Shown: piece by piece, positions 50,398-62,008 of the stretch
How the letters are laid out: the number at the start of each line of letters is the position of its first letter
How positions within the stretch are numbered: the first letter of the stretch is position 1
Assembly: GCF_910592395.1 (NCBI RefSeq)
Contig: NC_088308.1
Location: forward strand, 22,213,501 to 22,277,500
Length of the DNA: 64,000 nt
Source of the DNA: Lineus longissimus
Taxonomy: Eukaryota > Nemertea > Pilidiophora > Heteronemertea > Lineidae
Direction of reading: 5' to 3'
The notes under the pieces: model-generated
Seen by the model: the letters and a program-made list of their open reading frames with translations, nothing else
Told to the model about the DNA's origin: nothing
Database searches by the model: none
Translations under genes and position numbers: made by a program

Positions 50398-51109
50398 GTA
50401 AGTCATCAAACATATTTTTGGTGAACTAATAATATAATGAAGTTGTTAGCTAACTGTAACCTAACAATTCCTCAACAGTGCCTTGAAAATGTTGATAAAT
50501 GTTTCAACTAAAAGGCACGACCATGTCTTAAATTTCATGGTGGTTCAATTGCTTAGTGTCAGATGGTTTCTATAGATGGCATCCCAGCCATACGTACCAC
50601 TGTCTCTCAGCAGTCGACAAGAGAAACCATGATAAGGATTATCCGTTCATGAGATGATGGAGTCTAACCCATTACATTGTAATCATCAGAGCAACACTTT
50701 TTGGTACGTTACGGCGTGACCAACGGAAAGGTATTATTTCTCGGAAAGACGCTTTGGCTACATTACCGTCGGAGGCCCCTCGTTTATATCACTAGATGTG
50801 ATAGATTAGGTCATGAGCATATTCGTGGGTCAATTTCGATCTGATTGACAATTGAGGGATCACATATAGAGCGGCAATAGGCTTGGTTTCTGCACTCTTT
50901 GTATTACCGAATGTGTGCCTTTTCCCATGCTCGTTTTTCCATGCCGATCCACCGCCGTTTTGCGTATAGGAGGCTTGAAGACTGATATTCACCGCCGAAA
51001 AGTCGGCATGCGTTTTCCATGAGATGGGGCACATACATGTAGCACTTCGCAATGAATTAATAAATTGTTTTTTTAACCATCTGTGCTTAGTATTATTCTA
51101 TCATTTCAG
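50398..51109. other. Intron 12
   Basis: At 50,941-51,009 the strings ATGCCGA and TCGGCAT flank CACCGCCG sequences, an inverted arrangement sharing CACCGCCG and AAGTCGGCATG with the repeat at 7,532-7,588. Nothing else is recognised. Confidence 0.45.
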
Positions 51110-51224
51110 GAAAAGTAAACATGAAAACATCAATTCACTGCTGTATGGTGTATACATCCATGTTGACGACCAACGGTTGAACAACTTGTCTACGCCAATA
51201 AAAATATATCTGCCCTATTTAGAT
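51110..51224 (+). CDS. aGPCR exon 13: GAIN subdomain B
   Basis: A 115-bp exon, acceptor tctatcatttcag, donor TTAGAT|gtaagt, entry phase 2, exit phase 0. It encodes INSLLYGVYIHVDDQRLNNL and PIKIYLPYLD. The pattern S-x-V-(I/V)-x-(I/V)-x-V followed by L-x-x-P-(I/V)-x-(I/L) is characteristic of GAIN strands just before the GPS. Confidence 0.93.
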
Positions 51225-51237
51225 GTAAGTAGAAAAT

Positions 51238-51311
51238 GTACAATGTACAATGTACAATGTACAATGTACAATGTACAATGTACAACGTACAATGTACAAT
51301 GTACAGTGTAC
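51238..51311 (+). repeat. 7-bp minisatellite (GTACAAT)n
   Basis: About ten tandem copies of GTACAAT, with two variant units (GTACAAC, GTACAGT), begin 13 bp after the exon 13 donor. Its proximity to the donor may be relevant to splicing or RNA structure, since GTAC is self-complementary. Confidence 0.95.
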
Positions 51312-51411
51312 TTCAATCACCGGGCATCAACACTGAAATCATGACAGAAAGATGAATAACTTTGAATGATTGCATAGCATGCATAATTATATTTGTTTAC
51401 ATTTATTTCAG

Positions 51412-51461
51412 CATTTTAATATATCGAATCCAGAATGTGTAGTGTTAGAGCATGGAAACCG
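51412..51461 (+). CDS. aGPCR exon 14: start of GPS
   Basis: A 50-bp exon, acceptor tttatttcag, donor AACCG|gtaagt, entry phase 0, exit phase 2. It encodes HFNISNPECVVLEHGNR (last codon completed by exon 15); the Cys (residue 665) is the first of the four GPS cysteines. The sequon is NIS. Confidence 0.93.
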
Positions 51462-52881
51462 GTAAGTTGAACACTTAATCAGTTACATAGTTTGCAATGT
51501 AAACGCGCACTTTTGACTCTACACATATTTTCAATATATATTCATGTAGCATAGTTCCAATTTTATCGGTATTGCAGTTTTATTTAACCAAAAATTCTGT
51601 TGTCCATTTCAAACATCTTCCGGGTTTCTAGTTCTGCCAGTTCAGAATTACACCATTTAATTCGCGTAGGGGTCTGCATGTGTTATATACATTGTTCCAA
51701 AATCTTAACCTCGCAGAAGAAATATTTCGAGTGATTTCATTGTTTATTCCATTAGGATGGTCACATGATATTACTTATTCAAGGTTATATGAACAGATTG
51801 GACTTGCTTTAAATGTCGTAACAGCGTCTTATATATAGAGCTGGTTTCCATCCCGAATATTTATCTATATTAAAGCGCAAGACGGCGTGAACTTTATTTC
51901 CAGTTGACCAGTCTCGGTAATTCGGACATAAAAACCCGTATGGAGCTGGGGATTGGCAATATTGTCAATCTAGAGCTGCAACTCCTTGTCTCAGTGGTCT
52001 AGGTCTGTCGCTCATAAAGCATGAAAGCGGAAACTGTGATAACCTGCTTACGGGAATTACTCTTAATTTCTTTGGCCCTTCTGACAGACCGAGTAAAGGC
52101 ACTCATGCCTGTAACGGGCTGATTACATAGACAGTGCCTTAATCATTTCAATTACCCCGAGCGTTCACGTCGAATTACCCGTATCTTCATTACGACGCCG
52201 CATTTTGCATCTGCCGTGGCAAACCATATCGCTCAACAGTGATGTGCATATTCTATGATGACCAACCTGTTCCCAGGTCATGAATCCTTTCCACTGTTTG
52301 CAATACATACATGTACTCAACCCGATATGTACGGGGTTGAGCAGTCATCTTAAACATGGTCAGGAACCATCAGCATGCGCGACAGGAAACCACTTTCTGT
52401 ATATTTTTCGCGGTTTGACAACACGATAAATCACGAGAACAGCTCAATTCAAAATGGTCATCCAATCATATTGAGAGCCTTGATAAACATGAGACATCGG
52501 TTCCTGGATGGTCGACCAATGTATCCGATTTTTTTTATTGTCAGTGTCCCATACAATCAATCACCGAAATGATACAGCGGACAACTGACCCCTATCTCCC
52601 GCCTTCCGCCAGAACATCATTTTTACATTAGTGTGTCTGCTGGAGCGTATTGCCTTAAAACTATTAACCGTGATTATAATACAACATCGTTGCGAAAGTT
52701 TAAGGTCACCGATACACGATATACATGTATAGCTCAGTTTTGGCTTCCTATAGTTCATGTAGCTCCACCCTCGAAGTGTTTGGTGAGGCAACTAAGCTTT
52801 AGTCAGTAGTTATCAATTCATAAAACTTAAGTTTCAACGAGAAAGGTAGGATAAGTTATTTTAGTTATGGTGCCTTTTCAG
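51462..52881. other. Intron 14
   Basis: A hairpin lies at about 52,316-52,341 (CTCAACCCG and CGGGGTTGAG arms). Open frames at 52,375-52,572 and 52,561-52,791 show no domains. No further exon is needed by phase. Confidence 0.5.
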
Positions 52882-53005
52882 GTCCAAGAGGTGGTATTGG
52901 TCGGACGAGGGTTGCAGTGTGAACGGGAGCAAACCTAAATCAGCCACATGCTCATGTATACATCCAGGCCTCTTCGCTGTCACCACAGATATGTTCAATG
53001 TTAAT
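52882..53005 (+). CDS. aGPCR exon 15: GPS motif and tethered-agonist region
   Basis: A 124-bp exon, acceptor ggtgccttttcag, donor GTTAAT|gtaagt, entry phase 2, exit phase 0. It encodes RWYWSDEGC and ATCSCIHPGLFAVTTD. The GPS pattern W-x-W-x(4)-C ... C-x-C-x-H-x-x-x-F-A-V is present (W677, W679, C684, C696, C698). The canonical cleavage tripeptide H-L-(T/S) is replaced by H700-P701-G702, so no hydroxyl nucleophile is present. The tethered-agonist core F-A-V remains (704-706), followed by TTD rather than the usual hydrophobic residues. Confidence 0.95.
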
Positions 53006-54676
53006 GTAAGTTCAGCGTACTCGGCATATACTAAGTATCGTACAGGGCTAGGTTTCGAATTTGACTCAAACTTACTAGAAATCTGCATGAAGACTTATGT
53101 GTGCTTATTGGATTTGTAGTTTCAAGCTTACTGATCTTATATCAAATGTTGTGTGCGCAAAAATGAACTCTTAGGTGGAAATGGGCTAGGCTGCCTTGTC
53201 CTCCATCCATGATTCGCATGTTTTGTCTGCTCTTGTGTCACTCGCTCGATCGAAAATGTCTGTGTGAACGGTGTATCAGAAGCACACAGCTCGGATGAAT
53301 GTCATCCTACACCTCTCCAAGTTATCAAAAGTCACTGTCGCCGCCTCAATCATTGTCTTAATAGAAATCTACTTATCTAGTACGGGAGTTAATCAGGTCG
53401 GGTTGTTCCCGCGAGGACCTCGTAGACATCTTGCCGATCAGATGTTCATATTTCTACGGCATATTATCATTTTCATATTACGGAGTCGATTACATCTCTA
53501 ACTTCTGCAATTAATTTATGACAAGATTGTGGGGGGTTTATCAAATTTTCTTGCGCCTCTGACTTTGAGAGACTGGTAATCAGTTATTAGTCTTCATCGA
53601 TCATCGGTTATTTTCTTAATGATCCATCTCCAGTGCTGCCGATTGGTAAAGTGATGCTATATAGGACTGTAGATATCGTTCATTTCGAGTAATACATTAC
53701 CCGTTCATTCATATTTCTTGAGCGAAATGACGTATGTTCTTCAGAGTTCTTAAACATGATAAACCTAGACATACTGAGTATATGTCCTATATAGCCATCG
53801 AGGGAAATCAAATCCTAGTTGCACCACGAATATGAAAGTTAATAAAATATTTTTAACAACCCCGTTGCAGGGTACCCATATTCATTCAGCACAGGTAAAT
53901 GTCAATATGTCCCCCAGTACAACATGTGATATGTAATACAAGTACGTGTCCAACATTCCTGTGCTATTTTGATCTTGTGACGTGTATACTCTCAGTAGCT
54001 ATCTTCCCTATCTGTTCTTTCGCAAATACTCTCTCTGATTGTAATTGATGGAATAGATTGGTTGAAAGCGCCTTCTCAAAACATCATCGATTGCTAAATG
54101 AGAGATTAAGAATTCATTTTATTATTGCACACTGATGAGGACGTGACATATTGTTCTTATTCACGCCAACATACCTCGAAATACGTTCGAATGTGAGACA
54201 GTCGTCCTTTCTTTCAAATCACATTTCCTGTTTATTTTAGTTCGGCTATAGCTCATCTCTCTGAAATATGAATCCGACCTGACCATGTTGTAATTTCTTG
54301 GTCTTAACGATGATTAACTAGGGTATATTAGGATTGAGAAAGGTTTCTGCAAGGACTGTACCTCAGTACCATGTGTAACATCTAACGACTAAGTACCACA
54401 GACAAGTCATCTTTATCCATACTGTTACCGGAAAAAATATATCTTTGGTATTCTAAATCAAAATCACTGTTACGATTGGGTTGTTCATAACTTACAAATA
54501 CAATAAAACTGATTGAGCGATGTTACGAAATACTTATTGGCATTTAACTCCAGTTACCAAACCGGGATCCTTTGCTGCTAGCTTTCTCCCCAAGTTGCCC
54601 TGTTTCCATTCTACTTTGCAATGACATTATCATCGCGCTTGATTGATGGATTTTGTTTTGCTTTTTTTTCGTCCAG
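53006..54676. other. Intron 15
   Basis: No repeat or alternative exon is supported. Confidence 0.5.
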
Positions 54677-54786
54677 TGGGACAAAGGAGAGAAGCCAAAC
54701 ACCCTGATGGAAGTCCCTTCCTATGTTGGGTGTTCAATTTCAGCAATACTGTGCCTTACATCATTTGTCATGCTAATATATCTCAG
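54677..54786 (+). CDS. aGPCR exon 16: TM1
   Basis: A 110-bp exon, acceptor cttttttttcgtccag, donor CTCAG|gtaagt, entry phase 0, exit phase 2. After a polar juxtamembrane stretch it encodes SYVGCSISAILCLTSFVMLI, a hydrophobic helix with the YVGCSIS start common to TM1 of adhesion GPCRs. Confidence 0.95.
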
Positions 54787-56292
54787 GTAAGTGGAAATGT
54801 TCTATTCAAAAGTAATTGAAATACATGCATGTGTCAACAAGAGGTGTTGGCGTCGGTTTTGTATTCGGTGTCAGCGCCCCTTAGCTTTTCGTTTAAGACA
54901 ATTCACCTTAATCGATACCTTCCGTTTTATGGTTCTTTTATGACTGACTAAAGGAAGCAAACCTTCGGTAATCAGTGCCAGCATTTGATCAAAATGGCCG
55001 CTGTGGCAGCCATATTGGATTTCATTTCGGTATATTAATTATTTGCAAAAGAAATTTGTAACTTTACTGTAATTCAAGTGGTTTGCGTCATGTTGAGAAA
55101 AGCATTGCATTCCATAAGTAGAGAATAATAATTCACTCCTGATGATGAATGCAACGCCGTGTAGTCTAAATTAAATTTCAACTGCCTCCTTCTTGAAAGC
55201 GAGATTGGTATTCGAGGATCACTCCATCATGCAGTAAAAACGTGCTCAGAAAGAGGGGCATCTGTCATTCGGCATGGAACAAGATGTTCATTTCTATAAA
55301 GATAATCATCACTCACTTTAACACCCAGAGGTAGTGTGTTTTGTGATCAATTCGAATTCGTGTGCACTGCATAGCACTAATCTGAAGAAAAAAGACAGGT
55401 TCATGTATGTATGTAGATACTTAACATGATGTTTACATGTAGGATAGAATTGGCTGATTCTTGCCACACGCTGTGCGGTTTATCTTGTAAATATTCTAAT
55501 CATACCATTATGGTACAACGTCTCTGGTGACTTCTGGTCTTGGTGGTGTCCTGTGACCTGGTGATATCACGAAACCACTCTCTCAGTACTGAAGAAGTCA
55601 AGTTAGCCGAAATGTTTGCAAGGTCCATTTGTCTACGTGTTACACGATAAAATTAACTTACAAGATAAACCTAGTATAACGCGATCTCCTTTTGGATCAT
55701 CATTTTTTTCCTTGTGATGTGATGTAATCAGTATATGATTGACTGTGGATCGTGATGTCATGTCAGCGTAAGTATCGGCTATCACTTGGCCAGAAAACTA
55801 TGGTAGTTTTTGCATGTGCGCTGATGAGTTTTGTCTTCAAGTCAAATGCCATTTCATCTATGGACTTTGATGCAGATATATCAGCGTATGATGACGTTTC
55901 AATTTTAGAAGATGAGATATTAAGAGTGATGCAGCCAGATTTTAGTACTTAGAAAATCAGTCGACTTTCTTTCTAAAGAATAACTTGAGATCTGGGCATG
56001 ATTGTCTAAAACAAGTTTTGTCACTAACGCTGGCGTTGAGTCAATGGACTTGCATGTAACAAAGTATAGATTAGAGATACTGTCAAGTTCAGTTAAATCC
56101 AGCGTTATTGACAAAACCTGTTTTAAACAACCAATCCCTGAGCCTAATGGAAGTCATGCCATGCCATGCCTACGAAACCTATCTGCTCACATATAGGAAA
56201 TAAAATACAGTTGGTTTGAAAGGAACCGACACCATTAAGCTTTTACCATGAAAGGTTCCACTAATACAACTGATTATTTGATATCATTACAG
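54787..56292. other. Intron 16
   Basis: No exon is supported. Open frames at 55,752-55,952 (plus, 66 aa) and 55,920-56,114 (minus) are uncharacterised. Confidence 0.5.
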
Positions 56293-56392
56293 GACGTCAT
56301 CGAATACTGCAGCAATACACAAGAACTTTTCCATCGCCATTGTGTTTGGTCAGCTGACTTTTATGTTTGGAATTGATCGAATACACATGAAG
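56293..56392 (+). CDS. aGPCR exon 17: intracellular loop 1 and TM2
   Basis: A 100-bp exon, acceptor gatatcattacag, donor ATGAAG|gtaaga, entry phase 2, exit phase 0. It encodes AAIHKNFSIAIVFGQLTFMF then GIDR. The I-H-x-N-x-x-I-x-x-x-x-x-Q-L-x-F-x-x-G-I-D pattern is a clear class B2 TM2 signature. Confidence 0.96.
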
Positions 56393-57778
56393 GTAAGAAG
56401 TTTCCTTTTTAAACGCCTGTGTTACTGTAACGACTACTAGAAAATGACTGCGTTCTTTACTTCTCCATTTTCGATGAAAATTGCAAGTGGTTAGACCGAG
56501 TTACTTTTAACCCCGTCCCCCTTACAATTCGAATAAGAAAGCAGTAAGAGAAATCTTTCAAGCAAGATATAATTATCGATACAGCATCTTTCAATTATAA
56601 CACTAATTGAAGTCATTATCATGCGCCTCCCTGACCCTAATGTTCCAGTGATATATCATCAACAGAAATAGGTTTGGCCCTTATTAACTTAGGTTCAGTT
56701 AGTGTCGTCCCAACAGATGATTGAAGACAACACCATGATTTCGGACATAAGCGAGCCAACATACAACTTATTTTAGCGCTCCTACATCAAAATTAGTTCC
56801 GTCTTCATCTGATCAATTCGCTATTTGTAATGCATATCAAATTAGTTCGGGATAATCGCTGACGGTATCAACATTTCTTATAATGAAACACTGACACGGG
56901 GTGCACTGCTAGATTGGAGGCCAGAATTATTACGATGAGATTATCGAAGGCTGACGGACTGCAATAGGTCAGGAGATGACTAGTGTTTTTTTCTCGAGAA
57001 GCGTATGCTAGAATTGATGCAACAATGGAAATGAGTATGATACTTGCCAATTTGTATACATTTACATCTGGTACATGTTCAACCGATTGGTGAAGCACCG
57101 CTGTACCTTAGCACCGAACAGTATCGCGCGTTTTCAGCAAGTCAAAGTACTCTAAGCGATGCGTTAGTTTCGTGGTAGTGCGTTTGGTATCTAAGCCGAA
57201 CGCATGTGCCATGAAACCGAATTCCAATTTTCTGATTACAATAAGCTGTTCTTTCATCGACAATGCGCGCCGAAGACGATAATAATGAAAATGCATTAAA
57301 TTTCATTTTGATGAAATAAAGTTTATGATTACATCACCATGCGCCGATCGCATTGTCCGTTCACACTTCACGCAGATAATATTATTCCCAGTTCGTCCAC
57401 AAGATTCAACCGCCCAAGGCGTCATCCGATCACCTTTCTATCGTTGAAGATAAGCAAAACCGTGGGTGATTTAGAAAAAGTAATTTTCTCAATAGAACTG
57501 GTGTCTGCTTACATAACCTCTTGAACACTTGCATTTGAGAAAAATAATCTTTGAAAAAGAATGGTTGGCTGCAGCCGTGTTATTTGTGCAGCGAATCGGA
57601 AAATGTCGTTCAGTAGGTTACACCGTTAGAAATAAAGGTATTTGAACTTTTGAAAAGCCTGAAACGTGTTAAATTACGCCAAGCCTACCAAACGCCAGCT
57701 ATTTTATAAAAATACCTTTGAATTGACTCCCATTCTGTTAAAAAAATATATGATTTCCCTGATATTTCTCTTTTATAG
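56393..57778. other. Intron 17
   Basis: No repeat or additional exon is recognised. Confidence 0.5.
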
Positions 57779-57944
57779 GTGATGTGCCATGTCTTTGCCA
57801 TAATGCTCCATTACTTCTGCCTGGCCAGCTTTTCATGGCTCATGAACGAAGCATTCAACTTGTACATAGTCATTACATACGCTGCTCATTCACACGGTGA
57901 ACACACCGACTCATCCTTGTGGAGGTATTATATCCTCGGATGGA
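57779..57944 (+). CDS. aGPCR exon 18: TM3 and start of TM4
   Basis: A 166-bp exon, acceptor tatttctcttttatag, donor GGATGGA|gtaagt, entry phase 0, exit phase 1. It encodes MCHVFAIMLHYFCLASFSWL then MNEAFNLYIVI. The ECL1 Cys (for the disulfide to ECL2), HYF-x-L-x-x-F-x-W-x-x-x-E and LY are diagnostic for adhesion/secretin-type receptors. The exon ends with SLWRYYILGW, the start of TM4 with its W. Confidence 0.97.
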
Positions 57945-58170
57945 GTAAGTACCATTCTGTGTAGTCTTATTTTCAGAATATATTCATGACTTTTCCTGGG
58001 TACATAAGGGGACCTTGGCGACTGAAATATCAGGATACTGTTTTCCTTTCTGCACTAACACGAAGTTATTCTATGAAACACTCGAACACTTTGGCATGGG
58101 ATAACTGTTACGGGTTGTCGTACATGTATATGAAATGCATGTTAATATTTCTCATCATCATCTATTTCAG

Positions 58171-58237
58171 TCATTCCGGGAGTATTAGTGGGTGCCTTTA
58201 TTGGGACTCACACTGACGACTATTATGCACCAGATAT
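58171..58237 (+). CDS. aGPCR exon 19: TM4 and extracellular loop 2
   Basis: A 67-bp exon, acceptor catctatttcag, donor GATAT|gtaagt, entry phase 1, exit phase 2. It encodes IIPGVLVGAFIGTHTDDYYA. The G-x-P-x-x-x-V start of TM4 is completed across the splice as GW-IIPGVLVG. Confidence 0.94.
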
Positions 58238-59060
58238 GTAAGTTTCAATTTCTTCAGAATTAACTACTCGGGCAAATGGGCAAAAGTAGTTATTGTATAG
58301 CTTCAGTTTATGAGCCGTCCTAGCTGAATTAGAGTCGATAGAAGAAGCGTCCAAATGTCGAAATTCAACCTCGATTCGAGATTTTCATATTTCATATTCG
58401 AAAAATATGATTATTATTATCATCAAGCAGTTGAATCAACAGCATGAAATGCAACAATGACGGATCGTCTCCAACCTCTAGTGAGCTGATTCGGACATAG
58501 AATTAACGTTGGTTGCAGTTACCAAGGCTACAACCAAGCGGACGTTCTCCATGTGTCGTCCTACATTCGGAATGAGCTAAGGTTTTATACCTACGGCTTA
58601 ATCTAATTGACCAAATTGACTAATCCACCGCATTTATCACTGACTAGAAGGAACAATAATAAGCAGATTTAGAGTGTCACAGTAAACCGATTCCATTTGC
58701 TGGTGGACGAAGATAACATGGATCAATAAATAACATCTTGAACGTTGACCATTTCAAAGTGTGGCTATTCTGTGTCAATAAAATATTCAATTAGAGTGAT
58801 GAAAGTTGCCCGAAACATCAATGGAAGATGAAGCATATGATAGTCTATGTACTGCTTTGCATGTACTGGTATTATATTGCTTTGATCTGGCCAGAAAAAC
58901 AATCCTTAGCTGTATATATATTAAACGTTTTGTTTTTTTTCACCTGAGCAAACTTCTAAAAGTCAATGTTATTTGGGGTTAGAAATAAACTGCAGATGAA
59001 ACCATGTGCTGCATAATTCCTTCGGTCTTACGATTTTCTTCCTTTTCTCCTATTTTGTAG
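58238..59060. other. Intron 19
   Basis: Nothing is recognised beyond AT-rich non-coding sequence and TACATGTA-type palindromes nearby. Confidence 0.5.
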
Positions 59061-59121
59061 GTGTTGGATTGCATGGGAGTATGTTTGGTTGTTTGCAGGT
59101 CCAGCCGTTGGTATTATCACA
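59061..59121 (+). CDS. aGPCR exon 20: ECL2 Cys-Trp and TM5 start
   Basis: A 61-bp exon, acceptor ctcctattttgtag, donor ATCACA|gtaagt, entry phase 2, exit phase 0. It encodes CWIAWEYVWLFAGPAVGIIT. The C-W pair is the conserved ECL2 motif that pairs with the TM3 Cys; W-x-F-x-x-P is the usual TM5 entry. Confidence 0.95.
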
Positions 59122-61164
59122 GTAAGTATCAACCAGTCAATTAAACCACGTAGAAAGTATGCTCAGCATGATGATCAGCGGCCGAGACAGGAGTTCTGCA
59201 ACGTGCCTAACACGTTGGTGCTAAAATCATACGAACCAGCTTACATGTACCTGTTCTAAAACCCCAATGGCGTGAAAGGCCATCCTATACTCTTTAATTC
59301 TGAGTGTCTGAATTTACTCCAGCTCGGCTAATAACTTTTGAGCCGACCTATACTTGAAACGCTCGTCTTACAATATGAATATCGCGAGCGCTAAAAGAAA
59401 AATACCGGACTTATGCATCCATTTTAAGGATTGCACCTGCTCCAACCCCAGACATATAAACTTGAGGAGCATATTCCCTCCGCCACATTTCTTGAGCAAA
59501 CTCATATTTTCTCACTTAATAACCAAACTGCGTTCCTATTGAATTCAAATTGAAATGACAAATTCAAATTACATACCAACACATTGTGGATATTTCCTCC
59601 TCAATCATGGGGGCGATTTAAATCTGTTTGAATGGTATGAGTAGTTTTTCATGGGCATCATGTGTTTGGAGCCGATTAGAAATCACTGTTCCATTATAAG
59701 GAAATAAATTCAACATTGATAGGTTGGAAGAGGATATTACAAATCGAAATATGATATTTACAAATATGAATTTGAAGATGATGACCGTGCTGGTGTAGAT
59801 TACCGATGTGAACCTTCGGCAAGGTAAATATGCCAGGGTAGAGATCATGTTGTAGAGTTACGCAACTGCTGTTACTGGCTGCTATCTTGCTTCAGTTGTG
59901 AAGATTGTTGATGAAGGATTGAAGTTGCCCGGAATTATTGAATTAATGTCTTACCAGTCCTTTAAAATCTTACAATCAATCACTAGCGAACTACGCATGT
60001 CTTTTTCTACCACGAATGCACATTAATTTAAGTACCATTGCGCATCTCAATTTAACCTTGGTAAGAGATTAATAAACTTAGTTCGAACCAACGAAGCAGT
60101 TATTTTGCAATGAACGAAATACGCTGTTAATTCTGCATCTCGCGTGGGCTTGAACTCAACCAATCGGGTCAGCGTTCATCAATGACAGGCTCGTATTTGA
60201 TGCCTTGAGAGATCGCAATCGATCCACTAATAAACCCTGACAACTAACCAAGTGGTGACGTTTTGACTTTAAAAGTAAGCAATCAACTTGATTGTGCTGA
60301 TTTTTCAACTTATGGCTCTCTTGCATAAACCGAGTCAATCCGATAGCCCAATATCTCGAATACGATCTCTAGGAAAGGCGTCATTCCAAAAGCGTAATTG
60401 AAGCTTGTATGTAAAATCAGTTTGAGTTAAAAAGTCATTTGATAAGAGCGGCGAGCCAGAAGGGTATCTTTTTGGTATCTTGGATCTCCCCATCGTGTCC
60501 GGCCGATGTTTTGATTGCGTCGCGGGCTTCGATGACAGATTGTGAATAAATGACAAGATCTATGTCCATGGCACACCCCGACCATGACCAATATGACAAT
60601 CTATCTTCGCAATGTGATCCAGTAGTTGATTGAAACATTTGTCGTGACGCCCAATACGGTGTTCGAACCAAGAGACGTCGCGATTGACTCATTCTTTACC
60701 TGACCTCTGACCTTATCAGATATCGGTTTATTAGTTAGTTTGAACAGGGCTCCACCTAATCTAATTAGTAAAGTAAACTTTTGCTTTGTTTGCGCATTGA
60801 AATGGATAAGGTGGTTATTTCGTAAAATGATATCAGTGAATCGTCCAGCTGCTTGAACTTTCCTATTAACTCGTTAAACTTAGTTATCGTAACAAGAAGA
60901 AGTACTTTTAGTGTATTATTTTCACACAGCCATGAAAATGTCAATAGCTACGACTCGCATGTGCTTATTTGACAGCACCCCTTACTCTGAGCCGTACACA
61001 AAAACATAGCTTGAGTGTGGAGCTGTCACAACATCAGAACGTCAAAGAAAAACAAAAAGGCAACAACTTCGCAATCCCTATACCAAAGTCGTTTTGATTT
61101 TTTTCTCTCTTTTCTTTATGATTTTTCCCCACAAGATTAAAATGGGATTACTTTCTTGTTGCAG
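59122..61164. other. Intron 20
   Basis: About 2 kb with no exon required by phase. Open frames at 59,354-59,542 (plus) and 59,618-59,848 and 60,335-60,692 (minus) have no domain signature. Confidence 0.5.
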
Positions 61165-61250
61165 GTTTCCATCCTCGTATTGATATTTACTGCAAAAGAG
61201 CACCATGAAAGCTCATATACAAAAAATGAAAAAGCGAACAAAATTATATT
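61165..61250 (+). CDS. aGPCR exon 21: TM5 end and intracellular loop 3
   Basis: An 86-bp exon, acceptor actttcttgttgcag, donor ATATT|gtaagt, entry phase 0, exit phase 2. It encodes VSILVLIFTAKEHHESSY then a Lys/Asn-rich loop (TKNEKANKII). Loop 3 couples to G proteins in the family. Confidence 0.93.
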
Positions 61251-61540
61251 GTAAGTATACAAAAGCGCCATGCCTCATCATCAAGTCCCGTGCTTGTATC
61301 CTATAGTACCTTCAATTGCTGGTGTTCAGACTTGGGAAGTGTTATCGTTGTCAGATTTCTACAGCATACAGGGAAAGACGCGCGGCGGATCTATATGGTA
61401 TAGTGGTTAAAGGAAACACGGAAAAGTGTAAAGCTGCAAAGCCGAAAAGGAGTTAAGTGATCAATATTGCCGATACCCAGACCCGATTATACCATCTCCA
61501 TTCATTTCAAAAAAGCTTATTCGAAACTTTATATTTTCAG

Positions 61541-61667
61541 AATTCACACAAAGGCCTTATGGACGCAGTTGATCCTTCTGACCATTATGTGGGCGTTTGC
61601 TTTCATATCGGTAAAAATGAGAGGCTCCATCATCAAATACCTATTTGCACTTTTCAATATTTTACAG
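61541..61667 (+). CDS. aGPCR exon 22: TM6, ECL3 and TM7 start
   Basis: A 127-bp exon, acceptor ctttatattttcag, donor TTACAG|gtaaat, entry phase 2, exit phase 0. It encodes KALWTQLILLTIMWAFAFIS (TM6) and IKYLFALFNILQ (TM7 start, ending in the common F-x-x-x-x-x-x-Q-G junction). The TM6 motif is weaker than the typical L-x-x-x-x-x-G-x-T-W-x-F-G, with TIMWAF in place of GxTWxF. Confidence 0.94.
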
Positions 61668-61966
61668 GTAAATACACTAAAATCGTTGCTCTTCTTTTCG
61701 TCATTATATACCAAATGGGTTTCCCACCGGTCTGCTGTGTGGTGACAATCTTGTGAAACATGCAAGGAGCAAATGGTTGATCTTTAAGAAAACAAGGCTT
61801 CATGTGTCTTGGATTGACACTGACCATAGACCAAATAAGGAGATTAAACATTGTTTTCAATGCCGACATTCTCGCTGAGATATCACTTCAGCAGATAACA
61901 GGGAATACAATCACCTAAATGACACTTGTCTGAGAGATCATTCCAGAATATTCGTTTCTTTTTCAG

Positions 61967-62008
61967 GGTTCCTTCTTTTTAGTTTTCTATTTTCTTCTGA
62001 ACGATGAG
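61967..62008 (+). CDS. aGPCR exon 23: end of TM7
   Basis: A 42-bp exon, phase 0-0, acceptor gtttctttttcag, donor GATGAG|gtaagt. It encodes GSFFLVFYFLLNDE, equivalent to the G-x-F-I-x-x-x-x-x-x-x-N-x-E end of TM7 in adhesion GPCRs. Because a strong donor follows and no stop is reached, at least one more exon encodes the cytoplasmic tail. Confidence 0.93.

Larger units (their letters stand above)
35177..62008 (+). other. Adhesion GPCR gene (ADGRD-like), 23 exons seen, 3' end not identified
   Basis: The gene was reconstructed by following GT-AG junctions. The 23 exons have matching phases and their coding sequence sums to 2,901 nt, 967 codons with no internal stop. Domain order (approximate residues): signal peptide 1-27, EGF-like 34-70, pentraxin/laminin-G-3-like 71-290, Cys-rich linker 294-315, HormR 316-389, GAIN about 400-700, GPS 665-707, seven-helix bundle about 720-967. 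Adhesion GPCRs are surface receptors activated through a tethered peptide just after the GPS. The pentraxin-type module plus GAIN and 7TM recalls ADGRD1/ADGRD2; the EGF module is an addition. Orthology would need a tree of the 7TM region. The stop codon and tail are missing. Confidence 0.93.
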
